NCBI RefSeq assembly: GCF_000014065.1
Contig: NC_008044.1
Location: forward strand, 2,131,501-2,195,500
Origin: Ruegeria sp. TM1040
GTDB lineage: Bacteria > Pseudomonadota > Alphaproteobacteria > Rhodobacterales > Rhodobacteraceae
DNA: 64,000 nucleotides
Direction: 5' to 3'
The notes under the pieces were generated by a model. It worked only from the letters and a program-made list of their open reading frames with translations, made no database searches and had not been told where the DNA came from. The position numbers and the translations under genes were made by a program. Positions 27,451-36,546 of the stretch are shown here, one piece after another; within the stretch, counting starts at the first letter, position 1; each line of letters starts with the position of its first letter.

Positions 27451-28224
27451 TCAGAGCGGCTTGCCGTCGAACTGCTGCAAGGTGACGCCCGCATCTTCGA
27501 GCTGGCGGCGTACCGCGCGCGCGATCTCCAGCGCCTCGGGCGTATCGCCGTGCAGGCAGATGGTGTCGATGCGCGCCGGGATACGGCTGCCGTCCTCGGC
27601 CAGAATTGCCCCGTCCTGCACCATCTGAGCCACCCGCGCGCCAGCACGCTCGGCATCATGGATCACCGCGCCCGGCAAGGACCGATCCACCAGCGAGGCA
27701 TCGGCGTTATAAGCCCGGTCAGCAAAGATCTCGCAGGCGACATTGCAGCCCAGCGCCTCGGCTGCGGCCTGCTGCTGAGTGCCTGCCATCACCATGATGA
27801 TGATCTCCGGCGCGACCCGCAGAGCAGCCTCATAACAGGCGCGCGCCATGTCATGATCGGCTGCGGCCATATTGGCCATGGCCCCGTGCAGTTTCAGATG
27901 ACGCACCTTGCCCCCGGCGGCCTCTGCCATCGCCTGGGCGGCGCCCACCTGGTACTGTACCAGATTGCCGAGGCTCTCATGCGGCAAGTGCAGCTTACGC
28001 CGGCCAAAGCCCTGAAGATCGGGAAAGCCCGGATGCGCGCCAATGCCGACGCCGCGCGCCACCGCATCGGCCATGGTCTGCGCCATGACGTCCCAGTCGC
28101 CCGCATGTACACCGCAGGCCACATTGGCCGAGGTCACAACGTCCAGCACCTCGGCATCGCGTCCCATCACCCACGGGCCAAAGCTCTCGCCCATGTCGGC
28201 ATTCAGATCTACGGTAGATGTCAT
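27451..28224 (-). CDS. pxpA: 5-oxoprolinase subunit A (LamB/YcsF family)
   Basis: 257 aa, the standard PxpA. It forms ATP-dependent 5-oxoprolinase with PxpB and PxpC, opening 5-oxoproline to glutamate. The N-terminal signature VDLNADMGESFGPW and the SANVACGVHAGD motif are intact, as is IGAHPGFPDLQGFGRR. An aggagg site precedes the start. It is last in a pxpB-pxpC-pxpA operon, 41 bases after pxpC. Confidence 0.95.
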   Translation of the reverse strand: MTSTVDLNADMGESFGPWVMGRDAEVLDVVTSANVACGVHAGDWDVMAQTMADAVARGVGIGAHPGFPDLQGFGRRKLHLPHESLGNLVQYQVGAAQAMAEAAGGKVRHLKLHGAMANMAAADHDMARACYEAALRVAPEIIIMVMAGTQQQAAAEALGCNVACEIFADRAYNADASLVDRSLPGAVIHDAERAGARVAQMVQDGAILAEDGSRIPARIDTICLHGDTPEALEIARAVRRQLEDAGVTLQQFDGKPL

Positions 28225-28265
28225 GGCCCATGGCCCTCCTTCGTTCGTTTGCGTCCGCAGCGCGC

Positions 28266-29291
28266 TCAGAGCGCCTCATCAAGATCGCGCCCGGCGGTCA
28301 CGCCGCTCACCAGTTGATAGGACAGAAGATCCCGCATTCGGGCCGGATCACGCACAAGCGGCGTCAGCCGGGAGGGCAGACGCTCGCGCTCGGCGCGGGC
28401 CCGCCGTTCAATCTCGACCGCTTCCTCAAGTGTCACCTGTTCAAAGCGAAACGCCGCTCCTGCCTGTGCCTGTGCCACGCGCGGCATATCGCAAGGCAGA
28501 ACAGAGCCGATGCGGGGATAGCCGCCGGTGGTCTGGCATTCGCTCATCAAAACATAGGGCGTGCCATCGCCGGTGACCTGAATGTCACCGGGTGCGATCA
28601 CCTCGGAAAGAACGCTCAAGCCCCCCTCAAGCGCAAACCCCTGCCCCTCCGGCAAGAGCCGCACCCCCATGCGATTGGCGCGGCTGTCACGGTGAAAGCG
28701 TACCTCTTGAAAGCGGGCCACCTCTGCCGCGCCAAAAAGGCTGGTTTGCAGGCTTGGCACCATGCGCAGCGTGCCGCCGTCCAGGCGCGGCTCGGGGGTC
28801 AGGGTCATATTGACTGCACCCCCTGCATCGTCACCAAGGGGCAGCTCCGCCCCATCCCGGAGACGTGCGCCAAGCCCCGAGGCGAGATGCGCACTGCGCG
28901 CGCCAAGCTGCAGCGCGTTTGCGATGCCGCCGCCCACATGAAGGTAGCCATACGACCCCGCCCGCACTGCGCCAATGCTGAGCTGCATCCCGGCCGCAAG
29001 AAGGTGGCTGGCATTCCAGCGCAATTCCGAGCCGTCCTGTAGCGTGGCCTTCATCGGCGCACCTGTGAGGGCGATACGGGTATCGGTTGTGACCTCAAAT
29101 GTGCCGCCAAGCCCGGCCATCTCGATGGCCGCCGCGCTTGGTTCCTGTCCCAAGAGCGCCGCGCCCTCATAAAGCGCCAGCCGATCCGCCGCGCCACCGC
29201 GCGACAGACCAAAGGCGAGATAGCCGCTACGGCCAAGATCCTGAATGCTCAGACCCGGTCCTGCGCGGTGAACAATAAGGCGCACGCTCAT
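28266..29291 (-). CDS. pxpC: 5-oxoprolinase subunit C (biotin-dependent carboxyltransferase-like, KipA)
   Basis: 341 aa. This family resembles the C-terminal part of urea amidolyase. Landmarks are VHRAGPGLSIQDLGRSGYLAFG at the start, the NRMGVRLLPEG segment near 200, and LMSECQTTGGYPRIGSVLPCD, its best-conserved stretch. Its start overlaps the pxpB stop by 4 bases (ATGA), as expected for subunits made in fixed ratio. Confidence 0.95.
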   Translation of the reverse strand: MSVRLIVHRAGPGLSIQDLGRSGYLAFGLSRGGAADRLALYEGAALLGQEPSAAAIEMAGLGGTFEVTTDTRIALTGAPMKATLQDGSELRWNASHLLAAGMQLSIGAVRAGSYGYLHVGGGIANALQLGARSAHLASGLGARLRDGAELPLGDDAGGAVNMTLTPEPRLDGGTLRMVPSLQTSLFGAAEVARFQEVRFHRDSRANRMGVRLLPEGQGFALEGGLSVLSEVIAPGDIQVTGDGTPYVLMSECQTTGGYPRIGSVLPCDMPRVAQAQAGAAFRFEQVTLEEAVEIERRARAERERLPSRLTPLVRDPARMRDLLSYQLVSGVTAGRDLDEAL

Positions 29292-30058
29292 GTCAGCACC
29301 TCGGAGGTGGCGCCACCATCCACTCCCGCGCGCTCGAGCGCGGCGTAGCGTTCGGGCGAGATGGGCTCAAACAGCACTTCATCGCCCGGACGCAGCACAA
29401 AGGGCTCTGGCGCGTCGGGGCGAAAGAGGCGAAAGCGGGTCTGACCGATGTGGCGCCAGCCGGTTGGGGTCGTGACAGAAAACAGCACGATCTGGCGGAT
29501 CGCCACGACCACGGCCCCCTCGGGGACTTCGGGGGTGAGCTCGGTCTGGCGCGGGATGTCAAAGGCGGGCGGCAACTCGCCCAGGTAAGGCTGGCCGGGG
29601 GCAAAGCCGATGGTCTGCACCCGAAGCCGGGTCTGTGAAATCTGCGTGACCGCCTCACCTGCGCTGAGGCCGGCCCGCGCCGCAGCCTCTTCGAGCTGGG
29701 GGGCGAGTTCGGTGCCAAACACCGTCGGCACCCGCCAGAGCTTGCGCCCCTGCGGCAAGGCGGCGGCGTACCAGTCGCGGGTCTCCAGCAGCGCCGCGAC
29801 CTGGGCAATCATCTCGGCATGTGACGTCCCCAGAGGGTCAAAACGCAGGTAGGTGGACACCAAGGAGGTCGATGTCTCTTCAACCGCAGCCCAACCGGCC
29901 ACATCCACCGCCGCACGAAACGCAAGTGCTGCGCGATTTGCGGGCTCACTCAGCCGGTCGGCAAAGCGCACCACCACGCCGTCAAAGCCGGCTGTCGCGA
30001 CTTCGGGCCATTGCGTATCCCCGACGGGGGGCTCAACACGTATGGGGCTTTTTGTCAT
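29288..30058 (-). CDS. pxpB: 5-oxoprolinase subunit B (KipI)
   Basis: 256 aa, first gene of the pxp operon. It has the KipI/PxpB pattern: GDTQWPEVATAGFDGVVVRF near the start, TSTSLVSTYLRFDP, and the family signature GFAPGQPYLGELP around residue 160. ATG 30058 is preferred to TTG 30100, although no strong ribosome site is seen for either. A LysR gene is divergent from it and is a candidate regulator. Confidence 0.93.
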   Translation of the reverse strand: MTKSPIRVEPPVGDTQWPEVATAGFDGVVVRFADRLSEPANRAALAFRAAVDVAGWAAVEETSTSLVSTYLRFDPLGTSHAEMIAQVAALLETRDWYAAALPQGRKLWRVPTVFGTELAPQLEEAAARAGLSAGEAVTQISQTRLRVQTIGFAPGQPYLGELPPAFDIPRQTELTPEVPEGAVVVAIRQIVLFSVTTPTGWRHIGQTRFRLFRPDAPEPFVLRPGDEVLFEPISPERYAALERAGVDGGATSEVLT

Positions 30059-30194
30059 GGCATATGACTGCCAGCGGTTGCCGGGAAAGACCAGACCCAA
30101 ATGTCGGTAGCGGCCGGGCTTTTGTCGGGAAGCCTCTCGCCAAGTGCCTGCGCGAAGCCCATAGTCACATCACCCCTAGCCATGAGCCGCCCGC

Positions 30195-31109
30195 ATGTCT
30201 CGCCGCCACTACAATCTGCCCCCCCTGACCACGCTCACCGCCTTTGAAGCGGCGGCGCGCCACCTCAGCTTCAAGGACGCCGCCAAGGAGCTCTCGGTGA
30301 CACCGGGCGCGGTCAGCCACCAAGTCAAAGCGCTGGAGGGGGAATTGGGCGTGGCGCTGTTTCGCCGCAAGCATCGCGGCGTGGATCTGACGGTGCCGGG
30401 GCAGACCCTCTACGACACGCTGGCGGGGTCCCTGACCCGCATCTCACAAAGCCTGCAGTCCATCCGCGACCAGAGCAGCGCAGGCGTGGTGACGGTGGGC
30501 TCCACCACGGCGATGGCGGCCATGTGGCTATCGCCTGCCGTGATCCGGTTCTGGCGCGACCACCCGGAGATCAACATCAACCAGGTGGTGCGCGACCGGG
30601 CTTTCACCACCTCGGCAGAACTTGATCTCTATATCTGGTATGGCCGCGAAAAGGATCAGCGGCTGGATCAGTTTCCGCTCTATCGCGATCGCCTGCTGCC
30701 TGTTGCCGCCCCGGAGCGGGCCGCCGAGTTGGCAGGCGCGGATCTGGACGTGCTGGCCAGCCAGCGCCTGATCCATCTGGAGGGCGACGACATCAGTTGG
30801 ACCAAATGGCACGACTGGTTCCGCCAGCTTGGCTACAGCGGTCCGGTGGCTTCGGGCATCCGGGTCAACAACTACTCTATCGCGCTGCAGGCGGCGCGCG
30901 ATGGCGCCGGGCTGACGCTGGGTTGGGAGCGGCTGATCTCGCCGCTCATCACACAGGGCGACCTAGCGATCATCGGCCCGCATGTCCTGCCCGCACCAGA
31001 GCGGTTTTTCCTCGTCAGCAAACCCGACGAGGAGCTGACGCCCAGCGCCAGATTGCTGCGCGACTGGATCATCGAAGAGGCCAGCCAGATCACGGATGAG
31101 CCCTGCTAA
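30195..31109 (+). CDS. LysR-family transcriptional regulator (GcvA-like)
   Basis: 304 aa, standard LysR architecture. The N-terminal winged helix-turn-helix (LTAFEAAARHLSFKDAAKELSVTPGAVSHQVKALE) resembles GcvA. A substrate-binding domain fills residues 90-300, with the typical ALQAARDGAGLTLGWERLI segment. It is divergent from pxpB by 136 bases and co-directional with the Rieske oxygenase gene 93 bases downstream, so it may control either unit. The effector is not identifiable. Confidence 0.88.
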   Translation: MSRRHYNLPPLTTLTAFEAAARHLSFKDAAKELSVTPGAVSHQVKALEGELGVALFRRKHRGVDLTVPGQTLYDTLAGSLTRISQSLQSIRDQSSAGVVTVGSTTAMAAMWLSPAVIRFWRDHPEININQVVRDRAFTTSAELDLYIWYGREKDQRLDQFPLYRDRLLPVAAPERAAELAGADLDVLASQRLIHLEGDDISWTKWHDWFRQLGYSGPVASGIRVNNYSIALQAARDGAGLTLGWERLISPLITQGDLAIIGPHVLPAPERFFLVSKPDEELTPSARLLRDWIIEEASQITDEPC

Positions 31110-31202
31110 CGTGTGAGTGAGATTTTCTGATATTGAGGGCGCCCGCGCTGCGCCACATCCTCGGCTCAAGATCCTTGCCACATCCGTTCAAAGGAGCGCC
31201 GG

Positions 31203-32357
31203 ATGACCAAGCCAGTCTCACTTCAGTCTGTCCTCACGTCGGTCAATCGCGCCAACGGGCTGCCCAATGCGCATTACATCGACCCGGTGGTCTTTGCCGA
31301 GGAGCGCGCTGCAGTGCTGTTTGCCAATTGGTCCGGCGTGGGTTTTGGCAAGGACATCCCCAACCCCGGCGATGCAAAGCCCGTGGATTTCCTCGGTGTG
31401 CCGCTGTTGCTGGTGCGCGATCACGATGGCGGTGTCCATGTCTATCAAAACACCTGCCGGCACCGGGGCATGATCCTTGTGGAAGAAGCCAAGAACATCC
31501 GTGGCACCATCCGCTGCCCCTATCACAGCTGGTGCTACAGCCTGAAAGGCAAGCTGCGCGCTGCACCCCATGTGGGCGGGGTTGGCCAGAACACCCATGC
31601 CGACGTAAAGATGGACGAATTGAGCCTCGTCTCTTTTCGCGCTCATGTCTGGCAGGACGTGATCTTTGTGAATATCGACGGCAAGGCCGCGCCCTTTGAG
31701 GAGGTGCATGCGGACCTTCTGCAACGCTGGCAGGAATTCGACCGCCCCTTGCACCACGGCGGACCGGAAAGCTCGCTGAAGTTGGAAGTCAAAACCAACT
31801 GGAAGCTCGCGGTGGAAAACTACTGCGAGAGCTATCATCTGCCTTGGGTGCATCCTGGTCTCAACAGCTACTCGCGACTAGAAGATCACTACAATATTGA
31901 AAAACAAGGAAAATACTCCGGCCAAGGAACGTTGGTCTATCGCCAGCTGCGCGGGGCCGAGGATGAAGTCTTTCCCGATTTCGAAGGGCTCAGCGACAAA
32001 TGGGAGACCGGCGGAGAATATGTCGCGCTCTATCCCAACGTCCTCTTGGGGGTTCAGCGCGACCATAGTTTCGCAATCGTCCTGGAGCCCAAGGGATGCG
32101 AGGAAACGGTCGAGCACATCGAGCTCTACTACGCAAAATCAAGCGCCGAGACACCCGAGCTGGACCCGTTGCGCCATCAGAATGCGCAGCTCTGGAAGAC
32201 CGTTTTTGAAGAAGACGTCTTTGTGGTCGAGGGCATGCAGAAGGGGCGGCATGGGCCGATGTTCGACGGCGGGCGTTTCTCCCCCGCGATGGACGGGCCA
32301 ACGCATAATTTTCACCATTGGGTTGCCACCCAGATCGAGGCTGCGCGCGCCTCATGA
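31203..32357 (+). CDS. Rieske oxygenase alpha subunit, probably for a quaternary amine
   Basis: 384 aa. The Rieske iron-sulfur ligands are C85-x-H87 and C105-x2-H108 (CRHRGM, CPYHSW). The mononuclear iron ligands are H212 and H217 in ENYCESYHLPWVH. The residue that bridges the two centres is Asp in most Rieske oxygenases but is Glu209 here, as in carnitine and betaine-type oxygenases. With dimethylglycine dehydrogenase nearby, this points to N-demethylation or hydroxylation of a quaternary amine such as glycine betaine, stachydrine or carnitine. No reductase gene is adjacent. A strong aaggag site precedes the ATG. Confidence 0.85.
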   Translation: MTKPVSLQSVLTSVNRANGLPNAHYIDPVVFAEERAAVLFANWSGVGFGKDIPNPGDAKPVDFLGVPLLLVRDHDGGVHVYQNTCRHRGMILVEEAKNIRGTIRCPYHSWCYSLKGKLRAAPHVGGVGQNTHADVKMDELSLVSFRAHVWQDVIFVNIDGKAAPFEEVHADLLQRWQEFDRPLHHGGPESSLKLEVKTNWKLAVENYCESYHLPWVHPGLNSYSRLEDHYNIEKQGKYSGQGTLVYRQLRGAEDEVFPDFEGLSDKWETGGEYVALYPNVLLGVQRDHSFAIVLEPKGCEETVEHIELYYAKSSAETPELDPLRHQNAQLWKTVFEEDVFVVEGMQKGRHGPMFDGGRFSPAMDGPTHNFHHWVATQIEAARAS

Positions 32358-32623
32358 GTGCTGTCGAGTTGCAGATCTCACCGCAAGAGGCGGCTGCCCT
32401 GCACCACGCCATTCTGGCCGCCCATGCCAAGCATGATCTGGCACAGCTGGTCGAGCTCTATGCCATTGCGGCGGACGGCAAGGAGGCCGAGGGCGACACT
32501 GATGCAGCCTGTTTCTTTCTGACGCAGGCCTTTGTCTTTGCGCTGGAAGCAGGCGTGGCGCGCGCCCAAGAGCTGAACCACCGGCTTGTGGCCTATGGGC
32601 GCGCCTGGCCGCTCGAACAATAA
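32354..32623 (+). CDS. Small protein coupled to the Rieske oxygenase
   Basis: 89 aa, not recognised. It is probably all-helical, rich in Ala and Leu, with a TPR-like pattern (LVELYAIAADGKEAEGDTDAACFFLTQAFVFALEAG split over two helices). It has no signal peptide or metal motif apart from one Cys. Its ATG overlaps the Rieske stop codon (ATGA), so it is translated with it and may be an assembly or accessory partner. Confidence 0.7.
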   Translation: MSAVELQISPQEAAALHHAILAAHAKHDLAQLVELYAIAADGKEAEGDTDAACFFLTQAFVFALEAGVARAQELNHRLVAYGRAWPLEQ

Positions 32624-32674
32624 CCTCCCCCGGGCGCCATTTAACGCATGGGCGCGTTTACTGGATGGTCCCCT

Positions 32675-33595
32675 TCAAGTGATGGCGGCCTTGGGGTCTG
32701 TTTTGCCCATCACAGCAATGGCTTCTGCCAGTTCTTCAAAGCTCGCCGGGTTGCCACTGGAGACGCGCCACGCAAGGCCGATATGGCGCTCTAGGCCTGG
32801 CTTCAGGGTGACCACGCAGACATCATCCTTGCGGTTGTCGATTTCGGAGCGCGTGTAGGACTGCGGCATCAGCGTCACCCCCATGCCGAGCGCAACCATC
32901 TGGCGGATCGCGTCGAGGCTGGTGCCATCAATGTCGTCCTGCATCCGCGCGCCAACCGTCTGCGCCAGCCCCTCCACCTGCCGCCGCAGCGCATAGGCGG
33001 GGTTGAGGCTGAGAAACTGTTCCTGCCCCAGATCACGCCGGCGGGCGACACCCGCCGTTGCAAGCGGATGACCCCGCGGCACCACAAGATAGAGCGGCTC
33101 GCGGAACAGCGGGTGAAAACGGATGTCATCGCGCTGGATCGGCGCTTGGGTCAGGATGAGATCATGCTTGCCCGCAACCAGATCCTCCAACAAATCGCGC
33201 GAAGGGCCATCGCGAATGATGAGCCGGAAATCGGGATAGGTCTCATGCAGACGCTTGAGCACCTGTGGCAGAATATAGGGTCCAATGGTGGGAGACGATC
33301 CCAACCGCAATGTGCCGCTCAACCCTGCGCGGCGGGTGGCCGACGCGTTCACCAGCAGCTCGCAATCGGCCAGAATACGCTCCGCCCTGGCGGCCACATC
33401 TCGCCCCGCAGCGGTCAGGATCAACCCATTGCGCCGCCGCTCCAGCAGCGGCGCGCCGACGATTTCCTCAAGCGCGGCGATCTGAAGGCTGAGCGAGGGC
33501 TGGCTGATCCCCAATTGCCGCGCCGCGCGTCGAAACTGCAGCGCTCGGCTCAGAACCGCAAAGTATCGCAAGTGACGCAGGCTCAGCTCTGGCAT
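32675..33595 (-). CDS. LysR-family transcriptional regulator (OxyR-like fold)
   Basis: 306 aa. The helix-turn-helix is LRHLRYFAVLSRALQFRRAARQLGISQPSLSLQIAALEE split around residues 5-45, followed by a LysR effector domain (LRLGSSPTIGPYILPQVLKRL, FLSLNPAYALRRQVE). It lacks the paired redox Cys of true OxyR. ATG 33595 is the start expected from homology; the open frame runs to 33808. It is divergent from a small YdcH gene, with an inverted repeat in between that may be its binding site. Confidence 0.87.
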   Translation of the reverse strand: MPELSLRHLRYFAVLSRALQFRRAARQLGISQPSLSLQIAALEEIVGAPLLERRRNGLILTAAGRDVAARAERILADCELLVNASATRRAGLSGTLRLGSSPTIGPYILPQVLKRLHETYPDFRLIIRDGPSRDLLEDLVAGKHDLILTQAPIQRDDIRFHPLFREPLYLVVPRGHPLATAGVARRRDLGQEQFLSLNPAYALRRQVEGLAQTVGARMQDDIDGTSLDAIRQMVALGMGVTLMPQSYTRSEIDNRKDDVCVVTLKPGLERHIGLAWRVSSGNPASFEELAEAIAVMGKTDPKAAIT

Positions 33596-33626
33596 ATGAT
33601 ACCCACAGGTTCCATTGATAGTTTTT

Positions 33627-33659
33627 TCCAATACTATTTCACAATAAGATTGTATTGGA
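33627..33659. promoter_or_regulatory. Inverted repeat upstream of the LysR gene, candidate operator
   Basis: tccaatac (33627-33634) and gtattgga (33652-33659) form 8-bp arms around a 17-bp AT-rich centre, 32 bases upstream of the LysR start. This fits a LysR binding region. Confidence 0.45.
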
Positions 33660-33684
33660 TCAAGGCAAGCCCTCCCCCATATCG

Positions 33685-33739
33685 AGGGAACCATGACGGC
33701 TGCCCCCGTTACATGTGTCCCACAAAATGGAGGTTCCCT
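33685..33739 (+). promoter_or_regulatory. Inverted repeat that could mask the ydcH ribosome site
   Basis: agggaacc (33685-33692) is complementary to ggttccct (33732-33739), which overlaps the end of the tggaggt ribosome site and abuts ATG 33740. Pairing in the mRNA could limit translation. Confidence 0.35.
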
Positions 33740-33994
33740 ATGAAAGACAGCCCCAAGGTCAAAGCGTTCTCGCTTGAAGTTCGGTTGACCAAACTGCGCT
33801 TGAAGCATCAGACGCTGAAGGCGCGGATTGCGCGCGAGATGAAGCGTCCTTCGCCCTGCAGCGCCACGTTGCAGTTGCTCAAACGTCAGCGCCTGCGCCT
33901 CAAGGACGAGATCGTGAGCTGCGCCAACAGGCTCCGCGCCCTGGGACGGCGCAACCTTGCAAGCGGGCCGATGCTGTCTCGCCCGACATCATAA
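33740..33994 (+). CDS. YdcH family (DUF465) small protein
   Basis: 84 aa, very basic and helical. It matches YdcH/DUF465: a first coiled helix (VRLTKLRLKHQTLKARIARE) and the signature LLKRQRLRLKDEI. Function is unknown. The C-terminal 20 residues (RRNLASGPMLSRPTS) extend past the usual domain. A ggagg site precedes ATG 33740. It stands alone, 131 bases upstream of the dimethylglycine dehydrogenase gene in the same direction. Confidence 0.8.
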   Translation: MKDSPKVKAFSLEVRLTKLRLKHQTLKARIAREMKRPSPCSATLQLLKRQRLRLKDEIVSCANRLRALGRRNLASGPMLSRPTS

Positions 33995-34125
33995 GCTGAG
34001 GCCTTCGGCTTCGGTTTACCTCATCTCATGCGAGCATGAGAATTATCGAGGTTGCCCAAGGTGGGGCGGCGGTGGAACATTTCCCCAACGCCCCTTCCCC
34101 GCAGCAAAGCAAAGGCACCCTCATC

Positions 34126-36546
34126 ATGCGTACAGAAGCCAAGGCCGTGGTCATCGGCGGCGGGGTCATCGGTTGTTCGATCCTTTATCACCTGACCAAA
34201 CTCGGCTGGTCCGATGTGGTGTTGCTGGAGCGCGACGAGCTGACCTCGGGATCGACCTGGCACGCGGCGGCCAATATCCATGGCCTGCACGACAGCACCA
34301 ACATCTCGCGCATCCAGCACTATACGATGACGCTCTACAAGGAGCTCGAGCAGGAAACCGGCCAGGGCTGCGGCGTGTTTCAGCCCGGATCTCTCTATCT
34401 GGCGCAGACCGAAGACCGCGCGCACCAGCTGCGTCTGCAGGCCGCCAAGGCCAAGCTCTACGGGATGAACTTCTACGAGATTTCCATCGAGGAAGCTCAG
34501 GAACTCAACCCGCTGGTGAATTTCGACGGGATCCGCTGTGTCATGTATGAGCCCGATGGCGGCAATGTGGACCCCTCCGGTGTGACACAAGCCTACGCCA
34601 CCGGCGCGCGGCAACGCGGCGCCGAGATCCATCGTTTCACGCCGGTCACGGCCACAGAGGCGCAGCCTGATGGCACCTGGATTGTAAAAACCCCCAAGGG
34701 CGACATTCACACCGACTGGGTGGTGAATGCAGCGGGTCTTTGGGGCCGGGAGGTGGCAAAACTTGCGGGCCTCGAGTTGCCTCTGCAACCCACCGAGCAT
34801 CAGTATTTTGTCACCGAAACGATTCCGGAGATCGCCGGAATGGAGCGTCGCCTGCCATCTGTATCGGATCGCGACGGGGAATATTACCTGCGCCAAGAGG
34901 GACAGGGGCTTCTGGTGGGTGCCTATGAGAAGGGCATGAAATTCTGGGCCGAGGACGGCACGCCCCTGGATTTTGCGCATGACCTGTTCCCCGACGACCT
35001 CGAGCGCATCGAAGAAAACATGATGAACGCCATCGAACGTGTGCCTGTGGTGGGGGATGCGGGCATCAAGCGCGTGATCAACGGACCAATGATCTGGTCA
35101 CCCGATGCCAATGTGTTGTTTGGCCCGGTGCCGGAGCTTTCGGGCTATTTCTGCTGCAATGGCATCATCCCCGGCTTTTCGCAGTCCGGCGGTATGGGCC
35201 TGATGGCGGCGCAGTGGATGATCGAGGGCGAGACGCAGTTTGACATGTTCAACTGGGACGTGGCGCGGTTTGGCGACTGGGCCACAAAGGAATTCACCAA
35301 GGCGCGCGTAGAGGATCAATATGCGCATCGGTTTGCGATCCATTTCCCAAATGAAGAGCGCAGCGCAGGCCGCCCCGCCCGCACCCGCCCGATCTATGAG
35401 ATGCAGCGCGAGATGGGCGCGGTCTTTGGGCTCAATGCCGGATGGGAGCACCCCTTGTGGTTTGCGGATCAGCCCGGCGCCGAGGACACCAATGGCTTTA
35501 CCCGGCAGAACTGGTGGGGGCCGGTGGGCGAAGAATGCAAGATGCTGCGCGCGCGTGCCGGCATCATCGACATATCGAATTTCGCCAAATACCGCTGCAA
35601 AGGCCCTGATGCCGAGGACTGGCTGAATGCGGTATTTGCCAATCGCATGCCAAAGGCGGTGGGGCGGTCGTGCCTCACGCCCTTGATTTCAAAGCGCGGC
35701 GGGATCGCCGGGGATTTCACCGTCACACGGCTGGCGGAGGATGAATTCTGGGTCATCGGCTCCGGCATGGCGGAGCGCTATCACAAGCGGTTCTTTGGTG
35801 CGGTGCCCTTGCCGGAAGGGACCTCGTTTGAGAGCCTCACCCAGGAGGTCTGCGGTTTCAACGTGGCAGGCCCCAAGTCGCGCGAGATGCTCCAGCGCAT
35901 GACCAATGAGCCTTTGGACACCGCCTCATTCCCCTTCATGCGCAGCAAACGACTGATGCTCGCAGGGATCAATGTTGTGGCGTTGCGCGTCTCTTTCACG
36001 GGGGACCTCGGCTGGGAGTTGCACTGCGCCACAGAGGATCAGGAAAAGCTTTATATCGCGTTGATCGAAGCAGGCCGAGAGTTCGGCGCCGGCCCCGTGG
36101 GCAGTCGCGCCCTGATGTCGCTGCGCGTCGAGAAGGGCTATGGCTCCTGGAGCCGCGAGTACAGCCCCGAGTACTTCCCGCATGAGGTGGGATTTCAGCC
36201 GCTGTGTAAAATGGACAAGGATTTCCTCAACAAATCTGCCGCCGAGACCGCGATGGGCACGCCTGCGCGCGAGGAATTGGTGCTGCTGCATCTCACTGCC
36301 GAGGATGTGGAGGCCTCTGACGCCGATGCCACCGGGGGGGAGCCGATTTTCAAGGACGGACGCGGTATCGGGCGGGTAACATCGGGCACCTATGGATACA
36401 CGGTCGGCATGTCTCTGGCTCTTGGCTATGTCAAAGACGCCAAGCCCGGTGATACCGTCGAGGTGATGGTGCTGGGGCGCGCGCACCGTGCCGTGATCCT
36501 CGCCGAGCCGCCCTTTGACCCCAAGGGCGAGCGGCTGCGCGCCTAG
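34126..36546 (+). CDS. Dimethylglycine/sarcosine dehydrogenase-type flavoenzyme
   Basis: 806 aa, full length for the DMGDH/SARDH family. The N-terminal FAD domain has VVIGGGVIGCSILYHL (Rossmann, about 8-23). SGSTWHAAA carries His46, the likely covalent FAD attachment site. The C-terminal half is a folate-binding GcvT domain (IIDISNFAKYRCKGPDAEDWLN, split at 500-525, and YTVGMSLALGYV near the end) that collects the one-carbon unit. ATG 34126 is chosen from homology. It fits the nearby Rieske oxygenase in methylated-amine catabolism. Its last 4 bases overlap the end of the convergent DadA-like gene. Confidence 0.93.
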   Translation: MRTEAKAVVIGGGVIGCSILYHLTKLGWSDVVLLERDELTSGSTWHAAANIHGLHDSTNISRIQHYTMTLYKELEQETGQGCGVFQPGSLYLAQTEDRAHQLRLQAAKAKLYGMNFYEISIEEAQELNPLVNFDGIRCVMYEPDGGNVDPSGVTQAYATGARQRGAEIHRFTPVTATEAQPDGTWIVKTPKGDIHTDWVVNAAGLWGREVAKLAGLELPLQPTEHQYFVTETIPEIAGMERRLPSVSDRDGEYYLRQEGQGLLVGAYEKGMKFWAEDGTPLDFAHDLFPDDLERIEENMMNAIERVPVVGDAGIKRVINGPMIWSPDANVLFGPVPELSGYFCCNGIIPGFSQSGGMGLMAAQWMIEGETQFDMFNWDVARFGDWATKEFTKARVEDQYAHRFAIHFPNEERSAGRPARTRPIYEMQREMGAVFGLNAGWEHPLWFADQPGAEDTNGFTRQNWWGPVGEECKMLRARAGIIDISNFAKYRCKGPDAEDWLNAVFANRMPKAVGRSCLTPLISKRGGIAGDFTVTRLAEDEFWVIGSGMAERYHKRFFGAVPLPEGTSFESLTQEVCGFNVAGPKSREMLQRMTNEPLDTASFPFMRSKRLMLAGINVVALRVSFTGDLGWELHCATEDQEKLYIALIEAGREFGAGPVGSRALMSLRVEKGYGSWSREYSPEYFPHEVGFQPLCKMDKDFLNKSAAETAMGTPAREELVLLHLTAEDVEASDADATGGEPIFKDGRGIGRVTSGTYGYTVGMSLALGYVKDAKPGDTVEVMVLGRAHRAVILAEPPFDPKGERLRA

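Noticed and set aside
32675-33595. True OxyR peroxide sensor
   Set aside because: The protein has the OxyR-like LysR fold but no paired redox cysteines.
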